Positions 11,638-22,300 of a DNA stretch of 64,000 bases are shown in pieces (the stretch's first letter is position 1; each line of letters begins with the position of its first letter). The position numbers and the translations under genes were made by a program. The notes beneath the pieces were generated by a model. It was not told the origin of the DNA. It was given only the letters and a program-made list of their open reading frames with translations, and did not search any database. The DNA is from Rugalucina vietnamica. Its lineage: Eukaryota; Mollusca; Bivalvia; Lucinida; Lucinidae. The stretch is from assembly GCA_964017185.1 (NCBI GenBank), contig OZ024874.1, positions 37,610,721 through 37,674,720 on the forward strand, written 5' to 3'.

Positions 11638-12044
11638 CAACACACGATATGTTTTGAAGCGAACAGTACTAGTTGAGAAATCCACACACAGTGCGACGAC
11701 CCATAATAACTACCAAATTTTATCTGTACGTGGTCGTGGATTGTTACTTTGGCTGTAGCATTAAAAGCATCACTGCATTAGCAGGACAAGAGGTTTCACA
11801 AAAGCACTACTATAGCATTCTCTCAACACTATTCTAACTTCTTAGCAGATGACACCTTTTAATCCACTGTTGAAAAGATACACTGATTTGGTATTACATG
11901 ATTGTGCAAGGAACTGTGACCATCTCATATTGATACAAACGACTAATGAAAAGCAAACTTACTGATCGTGTTCGGACCAAACGCTAACTCTGTTGAGGCG
12001 AGACCTGGTGTGACACTAGCAAGAAATGAGATGGTTAAAGTCAT
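11638..12044 (-). CDS. tentative secreted-protein gene fragment, two exons
   Basis: This is a weak ab initio model. Exon 1 coding part (12044 down to 11963) starts at an ATG and encodes 27 residues (MTLTISFLASVTPGLASTEL...) with the look of a short signal peptide. It ends one base into a codon at a strong donor (A|GTAAGT). Exon 2 (11752 down to 11638) follows an AATGCTACAG acceptor in the matching phase. It reads about 38 codons (KVTIHDHVQIKFGSYYGSSH then CVWISQ) to a plausible GTAATC donor. A C-x-W-I pattern is loosely reminiscent of CUB-type extracellular domains, but this is far too little to assign a family. Neighbouring exons were not found. An overlapping single-exon frame on the same strand (11422-11685) is an alternative. 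The model could be chance. Confidence 0.25.
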
Positions 12045-12589
12045 TGCGAACCATGAAGGAAAATGTGTAAGTATCATACACAAACGTCCATGTATAGCTC
12101 AAGTTTAATTTGTACTATCAATGTAAACTGAAAAGCAACTTATTTATGAAAGGGACATACGAGGAAGGGAAGGACATATACTCACCATATACACAGTCGT
12201 TTACCGAAACAAACAACTAAACCCAGGACGTGCAGACATTTGAGAATTAGCTCTTGATCAGTATGAGTGGTCTTAATTCCAACTGAAGTCAGGTGGTCGA
12301 AATAAGGTTGAAGGGTTCTGAGTGCTTGTGCCAATTACAACAGCCGACAGCGAGGCTCAAGCAACAGATGGTAGAATGAATTGCTGTGGATATGCTTCAG
12401 AACAACCCTGCTCATCATCAAAATATAGGCGCTTCATAAAACTACTAGCCTGTCCAGTGTTTTGCAAATGCCATTGAAAAAACGGCTGTTGCAGTAGTTA
12501 TTACGACGGTAATGACACAGACGAAATACCAAGTATCGGTTTTAGATTAAAATGCCTATGTTATATGTTATCATTGATATGTTATCATT
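12045..12589. other. unassigned sequence
   Basis: Upstream side of the tentative gene above. No TATA-like or CpG-rich promoter was convincing and no repeat was recognised. Confidence 0.35.
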
Positions 12590-12722
12590 GTATAAGTACC
12601 TGATTGTTAGTTTGGTTTTTTCAAACCTCGGTTTTGGGAGTAGGAATCTTTTTCTGATTACGCCTTTTCCTGATCTTTGCCTACTTGTACCTTTTTATCT
12701 TTCATTACATGATGTAGACTTG
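12590..12722 (+). repeat. dispersed repeat, partner inverted at 22.92-23.06 kb
   Basis: The sequence AAGTACCTGATTGTTAGTTT, followed by AAACCTCGGTTTTGGGAGTA, TCTTTTTCTGATTACGCCTT and GATCTTTGCCTACTTGTACC, recurs as its reverse complement at 22925-23055. Identity is high by eye over about 130 bp. No ends or coding sequence are evident. It directly precedes the MITE that starts at 12766. Confidence 0.7.
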
Positions 12723-12765
12723 CATCCCTCTCTTTATTCTGCTTACTTAAAACTTTACAAATAAC

Positions 12766-12985
12766 CCGCGTCATGAGAAAACCAACAATTCGTATATGCA
12801 AAAACAAGGGTGCAGACCTGTTTCGCATCTGAGAAGATGATCATCGCCGTTGTTTTCGCTACACGGAAAATACTGTTAGTATACTTACTAAATTCGAAAT
12901 GTCGAGCTTCAATTCATCTTCAATGTTTGTATAGCCCGTGTCTGGCCTGTTCGGAAACCACGCTGTTGGTTTTCTCATGACGCGG
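12766..12985. mobile_element. MITE with perfect 22-bp TIRs, 220 bp
   Basis: The ends are CCGCGTCATGAGAAAACCAA(CA) and its exact complement. The interior keeps only parts of the block shared with the copies at 51.0 and 54.8 kb (CGTTGTTTTCGCT, TGTCTGGCCTGTTCGGAAAC). No coding capacity. The identity of the TIRs contrasts with the diverged interior, so the ends are probably conserved for mobilisation by a partner transposase. No clear target duplication was seen. Confidence 0.85.
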
Positions 12986-13039
12986 TTCGTTTATACATTA
13001 AATAAGCTTTTTGAATCAGAGGCCATTTTCCCTTATATC

Positions 13040-13440
13040 ATGATTAAGACGGTCATCTTGGTCGCCATCTTGGTCACCATCTTGCATCATAGTCGGGTCA
13101 GAACTAAACAAATCTCTCTAACTTGTACTGTAAACAAAATAAAGAAAAAAATTCAAACACAATACGTTGGTTATATGCAGCAAATGAATGCTGCATTTAT
13201 CAGAGAACAACATCTCTATATTATGATTTCGGCGGCCATCTTGACCACCATCTTGCATCATTGTTGAGTCAGAACTAACCAATAGCTCTAACTAGTACTG
13301 TAAACAAATTAAAGTGAACAATTCAAACACTAGACGTTGGTTATATGCAGCACATAAATGTTGCATTTATCAGTGAAAACGTTATCTATATTATGATTTT
13401 GGCGGCTATCTTGATCACCATCTTGCCTTTTAGTTATGAT
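13040..13440. repeat. ~170-bp tandem array with GCCATCTTG motifs
   Basis: Two full units and part of a third repeat with a period of about 170 bp. Each contains a (T/G)GCGGCCATCTTG(A/G)..CACCATCTTGC block, GTCAGAACTAA, TACTGTAAACAAA, TTGGTTATATGCAGCA and TTGCATTTATCAG. Degenerate relatives continue at 13570 and 13770 (GCCATCTTGAA, GGCCATTTTGAA). GCCATCTTG is the reverse form of the YY1 core site, but repetition alone explains its recurrence. The frame spanning 12938-13267 follows the repeat and is not a gene. Confidence 0.8.
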
Positions 13441-13721
13441 TGGAGCGTCAAAACATAAACAAAACTAAATAATGGTGTATATGTTATTGAAAACATAAAA
13501 TGAGCATTTTAAACACAAAACATTGTGTACTTGCAACTCTGGTATGCTGCTTTCTTGTTAATCTCAACCATTTTGGACGCCATCTTGAATTTTTATTTTT
13601 TCAAATCATGCAATGATACCAGGATGCCAGCATCAGTTTTTGAACTGGTATTGTCTGGTGAACCAGAAAAGGACAGCAATTACAACTAGAGAAGTGAACA
13701 TTTTGTTTCACACATATATAG

Positions 13722-13740
13722 CCCCCCCCCCCCCCCCCCA
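13722..13740. repeat. poly(C) run
   Basis: About 18 consecutive C residues followed by CACACT. It produces the proline string in an overlapping 118-codon frame, which is otherwise unsupported. Confidence 0.9.
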
Positions 13741-13979
13741 CACTATATTATGTTGGTTTTTGCAATACTTTCCGCCATTTGTCGGCCATTTTGAATATTT
13801 CGAAATGCTCAATGATGCCAAGGTGGCATCATTCGGATTCTTCATCTGCAAGGTATCAAGAAGTGAAAATCATAAAAATATTTTATGCGGCACGTATTTC
13901 CAGGTCACAGGCCAAATCCATGTTTGGCAACTGGACTATAATGCTGTATATAGCATCAAGTACATGTAGCAGCGTCCTT

Positions 13980-14265
13980 GGTTTTGTTACAAACATTTTT
14001 TCAAAACTACGTTGTTAATTTATAGTTTCATTGCACACGTTCTACCTAGTCAAAGTCATATCTCGGGAACCTACATTCTATGTTACAATTAAACTCAAAA
14101 TACTTAATCGCAATGAAATGATCAACATCCCGGGGCTTATAAAAACACTAGAGATAAATGGATTAGAGTCATCATCGGGAATTCTCGTGAAGTCTCGGAA
14201 AATTACCGGAGATAGTATGCTTTGATAATTAAAAGGGCTAGCTCAGGTAAGGCCTGTAATATAAC
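13980..14265. other. unassigned sequence
   Basis: No recognisable gene. One open frame of 64 codons at 14031-14225 has no known signature. Confidence 0.3.
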
Positions 14266-14267
14266 AA

Positions 14268-14800
14268 ATATGGCGCAGAATTCCCGAACAGATATTGGCC
14301 AATCGGATTTATGGAAACCAGGTTTAACGTTTTTTGCGATAGTCTAGGCTGGAACCAATGAAAAAACGAGAAACCTGGTATATGTAATCACGTGACGAAG
14401 GATAGGTTTCCTTCCTTAAACCTAGGCGGAGGATAGGTTTCTCGAATTATTGTGCATTTGGCTTGCCTATTATATAAATAAATATGACAATGTTTGTAAA
14501 ACCTGGTTTATCTCCACATTTTCTAGATAAACCTGGTATATGTGCGTTAAACCTGGTTTATGGACTGATATCATAGGTTTTGGCAGAAAAACCTACGATA
14601 ACGGACATAAAGCAGGTTTATCGCACATAAACCAGGTTTAACGGACATATACTAGGTTTCTCGATCGTTATCCTAAGTTTTCTCACTTAAACCAGGTTTA
14701 ACGGACATATACTAGGTTTTACAGCCAAACCCATGATAACAGTTGTTAAACCAGGTTTATCGCACATAAACCAGGTTAAACGGACATATACAATTAGTCT
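14268..14800. repeat. palindromic TAAACC(A/T)GGTTTA repeat cluster 2
   Basis: Two parts are visible. The part from 14268 to 14466 ends in TGTGCATTTGGCTTGCC and is the inverted counterpart of 8316-8560: it shares the CACGTG, the ATTGG(T/C) words and the GGAGGATAGGTTTC block. The part from about 14500 to 14795 is an array of CATAAACCAGGTTTAACGGA and TATACTAGGTTTCTCGATCG modules plus ATCATAGGTTTT forms. The two parts are about 30 bp apart, so they may be two insertions or one rearranged element. Confidence 0.8.
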
Positions 14801-15774
14801 ACCCATTCCGGATCAAGTTCATGAAAATTGCTGCGCATGCGCATATGAATGATTTGAGTATAATAAACTTAGTATTATCTTGAAGCCAATTTTGTTCCTC
14901 ATCATCTGTAATGCTTTTCATTTTTGATCAAGCCCGCGACTGTGACCACTGGAGCGTGAAAGTATATGCATAATTGAAGTCAATGCGGATCAGTTGGAGG
15001 TAATCCGAATCATGGACTATATATCACCACCGATGGGTTTATTCTTCAAATTCTTTGCATGTAGTCATACAATGAACCTTATGAAATATTCCGGGGACCA
15101 AAACATGTGCCTTTTTCGGCGTCATTTTCCCATGGCCATGTTTGCTCAACCCCACCCCCACCGAACACACGATTTTCCATGGGTGATCTGAATAACGTCG
15201 AAATAGTATATGATGCTTGTTAAAAACGCAGATTATTTCATAGTTTACACTTAATTTTATAATATAAATACCTAGAATGTAAAAATATACCTTTAGTTAC
15301 AAACATCAAACAATACAAGTCCTTTGAGAGCATAAAATGACAGTACGCGGTTAAACGTGATTCGGAGTAACTACAATGATACCATTTCTAAGTTTCTAAT
15401 TAAATATGTCATAATATTCGATTTTAGAACGGAAACTTCGTCAAAATGACAGAAAATAATTGGGAAAAATATTAGCAACCAATATCGAAAGATAACTTAC
15501 ATGGTACCTTTCATTTTCGAGAAATTCGGCGAACCGCCGTGTGTAAAAGAAAGCTTTTTCCATCGTGTTTCTGTATATGAGCCGGGAACCATTGACGTGA
15601 ACAAGGTGTTGACGTCATTATCCACGATCATTGACCGATGGAATGAAACATAGTTGAATCAAGAGTCAAGTGGCCCAGTTCGTTTTAAAAAAATCTTGTT
15701 TTATGTTTTTTGTAAAATTCTTTGAAAATTATCTTGATCCGGATCATCTTCAGATCCGCTATGGCTACAACAAG
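14801..15774. other. unassigned sequence between two palindromic clusters
   Basis: No gene or repeat recognised. It is flanked on both sides by the TAAACC family, so it may be ordinary host DNA between two insertions or the interior of a larger element bounded by them. Confidence 0.35.
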
Positions 15775-16035
15775 TGTACCAGGTTTCTCAATCGTTATCC
15801 TAGGTTTCATCACTTAAACCAGGTTTAACAACTGTTATCATAGGTTTTGTAGTTAAACCTAGTATATGTCCGTTAAACCTGGTTTATGTAATGAAACTTA
15901 GGATAACGATCGAGAAACCTAGTATATGTCCGTTAAACCTGGTTTATATGCGATAAACCTGGTTTATGTAATACATAAACCAGGTTTAACTGACATATCC
16001 TAGGTTTCTCGAATTAGTGTGCATTTGGCTTGCCA
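15775..16035. repeat. palindromic TAAACC(A/T)GGTTTA repeat cluster 3
   Basis: The block ends in TAGGTTTCTCGAATTAGTGT then GCATTTGGCTTGCC, the exact inverted equivalent of the start of cluster 1. Its modules (TGTCCGTTAAACCTGGTTTA, GATCGAGAAACCTAGTATAT, TTAGGATAACGA) are the same as in the other clusters. Near identity of end sequences across 8 kb points to a defined mobile unit rather than a random satellite. Confidence 0.8.
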
Positions 16036-16196
16036 TACGTATCCGCTCAAAAATTGTACCGCAGGCATTTTAGATTTGTTTGGATTGTGGTTTTATGTCA
16101 CAGGCAACAGTATTTTGTCATGTTGAGACGAATTTTCGATTTGTGCTAATGTGGAAATAATATTTGCTCTACTACACGCTTTGGCGGTATGTCAAA

Positions 16197-16242
16197 ATAA
16201 ATAAAATAAAATAAAATAAAATAAAATAAAATAAAATAAAAC
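16197..16242. repeat. (AAAAT)n microsatellite
   Basis: About eight AAAAT units preceded by AAATAAAT. Confidence 0.9.
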
Positions 16243-16285
16243 AAACTAAGGGAAAAATGAATTAAAATATATGATAAACAGATTA

Positions 16286-16456
16286 CGATATTACAATTTT
16301 CATATCGTACCCACGTATCAACCCTCGAATCCCGTATCAGCCCTCGACTCTCGCATCAGCCCTCGGGCCTTCGGCCCTCGGGCTGATACGAGAGTTTCGG
16401 GCTGATACGGGATTCTCGGGTTGATACGAGGTACGATATGAAAATTGTCATATGAT
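16286..16456. repeat. large imperfect palindrome with repeated CGTATCA modules
   Basis: Left and right halves pair over about 75 bases around the centre GGGCCTTCGGCCC. The outer stem includes ATTTTCATATCGTAC on the left and GTACGATATGAAAATTG on the right. Each arm also contains two or three internal copies of a module such as CCCTCG..CGTATCAGC. The stem would be a strong cruciform or RNA hairpin. No target duplication was recognised. Confidence 0.85.
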
Positions 16457-16689
16457 TATCTCAATGTATCAGGAATACCGTGAAGTTTGTATCATATGCT
16501 GATAATTATGTACGAAACATTTTGTGCAAAAATGATAAAATCGTTCTGGGCAAATATATATGTATGCGCATTTACGTGAAGGGCTGCAAGTTTGAACAAA
16601 GCACGTCAAAGTTTTTCTGCTTTAAAATTCTCGTACGGAATAACCTACACGTTGCTAAATTGTGTTTACAAGTTTACTCAATAAACATC

Positions 16690-16950
16690 AGTAAAACATG
16701 TCCGTGAAATGTATACCCCCTCATACCCCTCTTTTATATAGTAAAACTGGGCTATGCAGCGGTATACCTATTTTTTCTTATTATTATACTCACAATCTAT
16801 GTTTTGAGCAAAAATAAGAAAGATGTAAAAAAAAACTGTGTTATGAAAATGTTCACTTTCTGAACTTAAGAAAAAATTGTATATTGCATTGGCGTGTTTT
16901 CGTAGTGCAATTACAAGATATAATTTGGAATATTCGAAAGGTTTAACACC
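16690..16950 (-). repeat. dispersed repeat, partner inverted at 57.85-58.11 kb
   Basis: GTGAAATGTATACCCCCTCA, TATAGTAAAACTGGG, GGTATACCTATTTTTTCTTA, TATGTTTTGAGCAAAAATAA and GGCGTGTTTTCGTA recur as the reverse complement at 57850-58110, with the same order over about 250 bp. The other copy contains an extra stem (GTAAGAAC..GTTCTTAC). No coding capacity. Confidence 0.7.
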
Positions 16951-17889
16951 ATAAATATTTATTTTATAGAACATTTATTAAACCCACTACAATTATTTTA
17001 TTGGAAAATGCTGACGTTATAAATTATAAGAATTGTGCGGCGCAAAAATAACACTTTCAAAGTTTTCGGAAATTTATACTAAATAGCACCCATGAATCTT
17101 TCAAAATAATTTAGCATGTCACCAGTAAAGTAATGACTCCTTTTATACAGAAACTGCCGACGTAAATATTTTATGCAAGTTCCCCCATTGCATTTTAACA
17201 CATAAGCTAATAATTTTCGTTTTCTGTATTTACCGGGAAAGTATTTCCCATATGAAATCTAGCCAATCACATAATTTGGTATGTCTGGCTTACCTTAACT
17301 GAAACGGTATTTATGCAATAAGAAGATGCCAATATTTGCGAACTTTATCACTAATATAACGCGGAAACTGGCAAAACATTTGGCCACTACTCTTCGCGAA
17401 TGAAACATAACTACGGTCACTACGACCCACCGTCAAGTAAATGGTTAAAACTTTTGTTTATTCTGGCTATTCGACTGACTCTTCTACAGATGAATCACTC
17501 AATATATATCTAATACATATACAATTTTCACGAAATTTCAACAAAGTGCTTATGAGTACTTACTCGTAATCAGTCAACATCATTTTGTAAATTAACACAT
17601 GTATGTGATATATATTTTCTTTCATTTCATTGCAAAATTTTAAACCAGTACTGGATCAGTGATTTATTTACAATTTTGAGACTATGGATCCTGAAGACTC
17701 ACTGATTTCAATATCAATGTGCGCTTCTAACTTATGAGTACAAAGCACTATTTTTCAAAGAAAATCTGCAAAATCGTCGCTTCCTGGGACCCACCAAAAT
17801 TAAAACTTTGCATCCTAGAGACCAAATTATGAGTAAAAGATGCATGATGCGCAAGTAAAAAGTCACTGATTTGAAGATGCAGTTCTGCC
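16951..17889. other. unassigned sequence
   Basis: No feature is recognised. AT-rich with short ORFs only. The lower part may include diverged 3' sequence of the decayed LINE that follows, but no reading frame supports this. Confidence 0.3.
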
Positions 17890-18500
17890 GTTTAACTTAC
17901 CTGCTAACGGTGATGCATGACGACATTCACCATAAACAAAATCATTTTGTGTATTCATTTTTACACCTAATAACATTTATCAAAAATGTAGACGAACCCG
18001 TTCAACAGTATTTGCTTTAAAACCCCCATACTTCTGAGAATAATTCAATATTGGAAAAAATCAGTTTATCAAACAGATCAATCATATGACTAACAGTTAT
18101 TTTTGCGAATTTGTAAACACATTTTTTTCTAATAAAAATAATGTTCTACGAGATTGTCCAGATAATGTGTTTTGAGCTTCCGCAAAGGAGCCGCCAGGTG
18201 TAAACACAACTCCTAAATATGTGAATTTATAAATAATACTGTCAAAAGTAATGCTTAAATTTCTTGTAAGAATACCACCAAAATACCATAAACCTTAGTT
18301 TTACTTGTTCTTTCAATTTCCGTCGTTTACATTAAACTTCCAATTGTGTTAGACCGTCTTGTAATGCTTCTGAAGAGCTTAAAAAAATAACTATACCGTC
18401 TGCGTAAAGTAAGCTGAAAAATATTAATATACACAAGGATAAATTTTATGATGATACACAAAATAGTACCAGATATTGACCTTCTGAGCTGATCATCTTA
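17890..18500 (-). pseudogene. decayed LINE (non-LTR) reverse transcriptase fragment
   Basis: No single frame is long, but the minus strand read across several frameshifts gives the order expected of the palm and thumb of a CR1/jockey-clade reverse transcriptase. First comes a catalytic box reading LLYADG (18395-18406; the usual YADD with its last Asp changed to Gly). Then follow a stretch like SEALQDGLTQLEVYC, a K-T-K-V-M-V-F block and FTYLGVVFTPGGSFAEAQ (about 18177-18226). Last is a thumb block with GGFKANTVERV and QNDFVYGE (about 17928-17958). Stops and frameshifts are frequent and the active-site Asp is lost, so the copy is dead. The 5' half and endonuclease are absent. Confidence 0.8.
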
Positions 18501-18619
18501 GCAAACGTGTCTTTAAACATGATTGTCAGAAACATTTCGGCATTCATATACTTTTAAAATTAATCTATAAAAATGGGGTCAGTCATATATTCTGCTTGAT
18601 AAAAGGACCATTCATTCAT

Positions 18620-18965
18620 TCATCATGCCTGGCGATACTGATGAAAAGGGGGTGCTGTTCGGGCAGCACGTCCGCATTATAGAATATACAGGAAATGCAC
18701 CCCTGAGGTAAGTCGTGCATGGTGATACTGAAAAAGGGGGTGCTTTCGGGCAGTACATAAAGCATAACAGAGAAAAAAACCAAGATGATCACTCAGTAGA
18801 AATACCAGAGCAAAAAGATAATATTTAAAACTGGTGGACACTACCAGAGATGTTTGTCCGAGCCACTGGTGGGCAATAGAAAAAGCAAAGCCTTTACACA
18901 TGTCCCGATTGAATACTAAGCATCTGTATGCCGAAATACATCAATGGTATAATTAATGTATTCCA
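18620..18965 (-). repeat. dispersed repeat, partner inverted near 26.0-26.16 kb
   Basis: The right part (AAGCAAAGCCTTTACACAT, TAAGCATCTGTATG, GAAATACATTAATG-like words) is the reverse complement of 25995-26110. The left part contains a local duplication: GCGATACTGATGAAAAGGGG and GGTGATACTGAAAAAGGGGG, each followed by TGCT..CGGGCAG. No coding sequence is supported. Confidence 0.6.
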
Positions 18966-19429
18966 TATTATGGCATTTACAGGAATTGTACCCTGTAGCC
19001 TTTAGGGTTTATATGCGCAGTTTTGAATTTTTAGATTCATGTATCTGTTTTGCTAAAGTATGAACATGTGCCTTTTCGCAAGTTCTACTGCAGTTTCTTT
19101 ACATAGATTCGCGTTTGATGTCTAGTTTACACCATAGCCGTCAATTTGCAGTGCATTAATAAAAACCGATCTAAATGATGCAATCATTATTAAATATGGT
19201 TTTATAATTTACAATTGAGCTGCGTCATATAAGCCGCATAGCAAGAAACCCTACAAATACAAAGACAAATACTATGCAGTTATAACACAGCTGATCTGTG
19301 AGTTTGTTTTAGCTAATTTACGCACAATACTTTCCATTGTATTGAAATTTGAGCTTCTAGCTTTCTACTGTACAATCCGATTTAGTGTGTTAAAATTGGT
19401 CGGAAATCCGAAAGAAAGGTTTCTTGGCT
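18966..19429. other. unassigned sequence
   Basis: No feature recognised. Confidence 0.3.
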
Positions 19430-19615
19430 TATTTGTTTTTGTTGGTTGATTTTGGGTTTAACGTTCCACCAAGAGCTAAGGTCATATGGAGACGGGACCT
19501 CGGTTTATGACTGGAGATGACCGGGGTGAAACCTCCGATCCCTGATATACAATTTGCAAGTGACATAACCACTGTGCCACAGAGGCTTCTACCACTGTCT
19601 GTAGTACTTACCTTG
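19430..19615 (+). repeat. dispersed retroposon-like repeat
   Basis: It contains TTTGGGTTTAACGTTCCACC, GAGCTAAGGTCATATGGAGA and ACGGGACCTCGGTTTATGAC, with a parallel at 27095-27160 (CAATAGCTAAGGTCATATAG, ACGTGAGGTCGGTTTA) and a weaker one at 54070-54180. Multiple dispersed copies suggest a SINE- or LINE-tail-derived family. Heads and tails were not defined. Confidence 0.5.
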
Positions 19616-21596
19616 GTACGTGTTTTTTTTTCTTGCCACTCCTATTTCGGATATTTTCAACGGTGTTCGAGAACATTTTTTCATCAGAAATCTCAAAAGT
19701 TGACGGTAATATCAGCTTCCTAAGGATGTTTTGTATTGAAAGATGATCTAGTCGAACGAATGAAATTTGTGCTCAAAATATGTGAGATGGACAAATTGGA
19801 GCTTTTCTTTTGTCGATCCGTATATTCACATTCATATTAACTTGCGAGCTTAAGTGAAACGCTTTAAAATGATGCAAATCGCTGTTTACACTAACGTCTC
19901 CGTTAGGCTCTGTTTTACAAAGCGCGTTGCAGGTTCGTTAACTGGTTTGAACATAATTCAGAAAAAAAGAATCCAGGTTATTTTAACCCAAATACTATAG
20001 GTAAGTGAGTTCCCGAAGGGTTCTCTCCCCCTCCTCCATTATAAATTGTTTCTCCTTATCTTCCTAAAAGTATTTTGCAAGTATTCACCCAAACTACTAA
20101 GCCCCCACAGCTCCCTGTATATGAATAGCCCTTCTCCAAAGCCAAAAAGTCTGCTAGTGCCTAGGTGGTGTTTATTTCAGAAATCATTTGTGAATAAATG
20201 ACAGCGAATACACAATTAAGAGGTATCTGTAAAATGTCTAGTTTTTGGTCACCAAAATCCCTGCTTTTACACTCATTCTAAAATAAGCAGCGCACTCCCT
20301 GTCTCGAGGTGTTAAATTGAAACCGAAGACATTGTTCAATATTTCACCAAGATTGGTTATATTTTCAAAATTTGGTACTATCTCAATTAAGACCGAACAA
20401 AGTATGATACCCAGTTATATCTTTTAAGATTCCTGGTGGTAGTGAATAATGCACGACCCCATCTAAAACAGCATGTCACAAACCGTATGTGCAAAAATTC
20501 AAAAGGAGACAGAATGAACATTTTTTACACGAAACAATAGTTTGATTTACTTAATTTGACATTATCTTAAAGTAAAATAAATGCTATTTTATATCTGGTA
20601 AACAAACAAAAATATCAAGCATCAAAATTCGAAAAAAAAAAAACATGTCACAGAGTTTCTGTAGTTTACGTGACGCTACAGAAGATTCTCCAATTTTGAC
20701 TGTAATATTACTGTCACGTAAATTACCGTATTCGGTCAGGTATATTACATTGTGATAGAATGTTGTGCAAACTGTAAAATAATTGTTCAAAAGTGAAATA
20801 TGAACACACTAGATTGTCTGTTTGGAGTAGAAGTATCCGGATAAAGTCTTTCGGGTAATATTTAATGCTATAGTGTGTCTGTATTGCAAAAAGGAATTTA
20901 TGCGACCGTTTGCAAGTGACGCTAAATAAAACAAGACCTGTCATCAAACAAGATGTATTTTAATGTTTTTTAGCTCCGACAGTCATATAGGAAAATGTAA
21001 TTAACATTTCAAGTTTTTATTTTATTCTGATGTACATGCCAGATGTTATCATAGTTGCAAGTTAACAACACCCAAAATTCTGAATTAAGAAGCCTGCGTC
21101 ATGCACATCTTTTCTAAAAGTTTTCGATAGTAGATATGAAAGGATGTTTATTGTTTCATTTAATCTACTTAATATTGTTCTTTATTTGAGAAAACGAAGT
21201 TTGTTAGTTAGAGAAATACATTGAGTTTGTGTTTGTGTTATATTTCGTTCATGTGTAATGCGTCACGGTAATTACCGGATTGAGTTTCAAAATGCTATAG
21301 AAATTGCGAGAATATCGGAAAGGTGATAAAATTTCACAAGATGAAGCCTGAATAATCAGAAACAGTGATGGGATGCCAAAAAAAGTGTATTTTTAAAAGT
21401 TCATTTTTCTTCACTTTTTTTTCTCCAGGATTTGCAACTTATTTTAGAATGAGTAATCGTCATTTAGGGGACTATACAAATTTGCATGTGCTTATAATGA
21501 GTCGCAGATCTCAACCGCACAATTACCTTCAATCCATAATGGCGTAAATAGCTTAAGGATCTCTCACAGAAATAAAGTAAACATTAAATATCTTAT
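19616..21596. other. unassigned sequence, about 2 kb
   Basis: Only short open frames occur. Two overlapping minus-strand frames at 20584-20947 show no known motif. Poly(A) at about 20631-20643 is short. This is one of the few longer stretches without detectable repeats and could be host intron or intergenic DNA. Confidence 0.35.
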
Positions 21597-22300
21597 CCAG
21601 TCTCACACTAGTGAAAAGCACATCAACCGAGGAATTTTGCCGGGAAGATGATATTTTTACATTCTGTTTACTGACATTATCTATGCAGTTCCAACTTCAT
21701 GTATAAATACATTAATGCTGTATTCCAATGGAGCACTTACTTCCAGCTAAACTAGGAAAGTACCAGTATCCCAATTTACCATACAATTTCTCACGCGCGG
21801 CTATGATATATTCAAGTCAGCTCTTAAAGACAAAGAAGGCATTCCGAAAACAGCAAAATATACCAATAGGTAAAATGAATGGCACTGAAAACTAGATAGC
21901 TGAACTAACTCATCCTTCTGGTATTTTCTCGGAAAATTAAATACCATAGTCTGTACTGTGAGCGGAAGACTTCAAGCTTGAAATAGGATTTCACAAGGAG
22001 GAAATGAAAAAAATCATGCAAAACATTTTGAGCAAAGTCCCTTTTCGCTTCGCTCTAGAAATCCAGCAGCCCAAAAATCCAATAGCGGATAATACCTTAT
22101 TACGACCAATAAATAATTAATTACAGTGGTTTGATTAAACAACGGGTTTCGTGATCAGCCTTGACTTTTCGAAATAGAGATTAGCCGTTTCTTTTATTTG
22201 CTGACACATGCAATTATTATTTAAGATGCGTGCCATGTCTTAGCTTTTTAGTGATTTGTTTAACCGATTATTTGCAAGAACTGCTACTAGCAGTGCGTAA
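21597..22300. repeat. dispersed repeat, copy 2 (partner at 3.67-4.33 kb)
   Basis: Same orientation and order of landmarks as the first copy, with a few extra bases (for example before TTTCTCACGCGCGGCTATGA and after ATACCAATAGG). Divergence is similar throughout, so the copies derive from one event or one family and have aged together. Confidence 0.75.

Noticed and set aside
11422-11685. 87-codon minus-strand frame with a hydrophobic C-terminus as a gene
   Set aside because: The start depends on a non-ATG codon, there is a stop just upstream, and a phase-compatible splice model uses another frame. Kept only as an alternative.
13613-13969. 118-codon frame with poly-proline
   Set aside because: Created by an 18-C homopolymer and the degenerate GCCATTTTG repeat; no domain.
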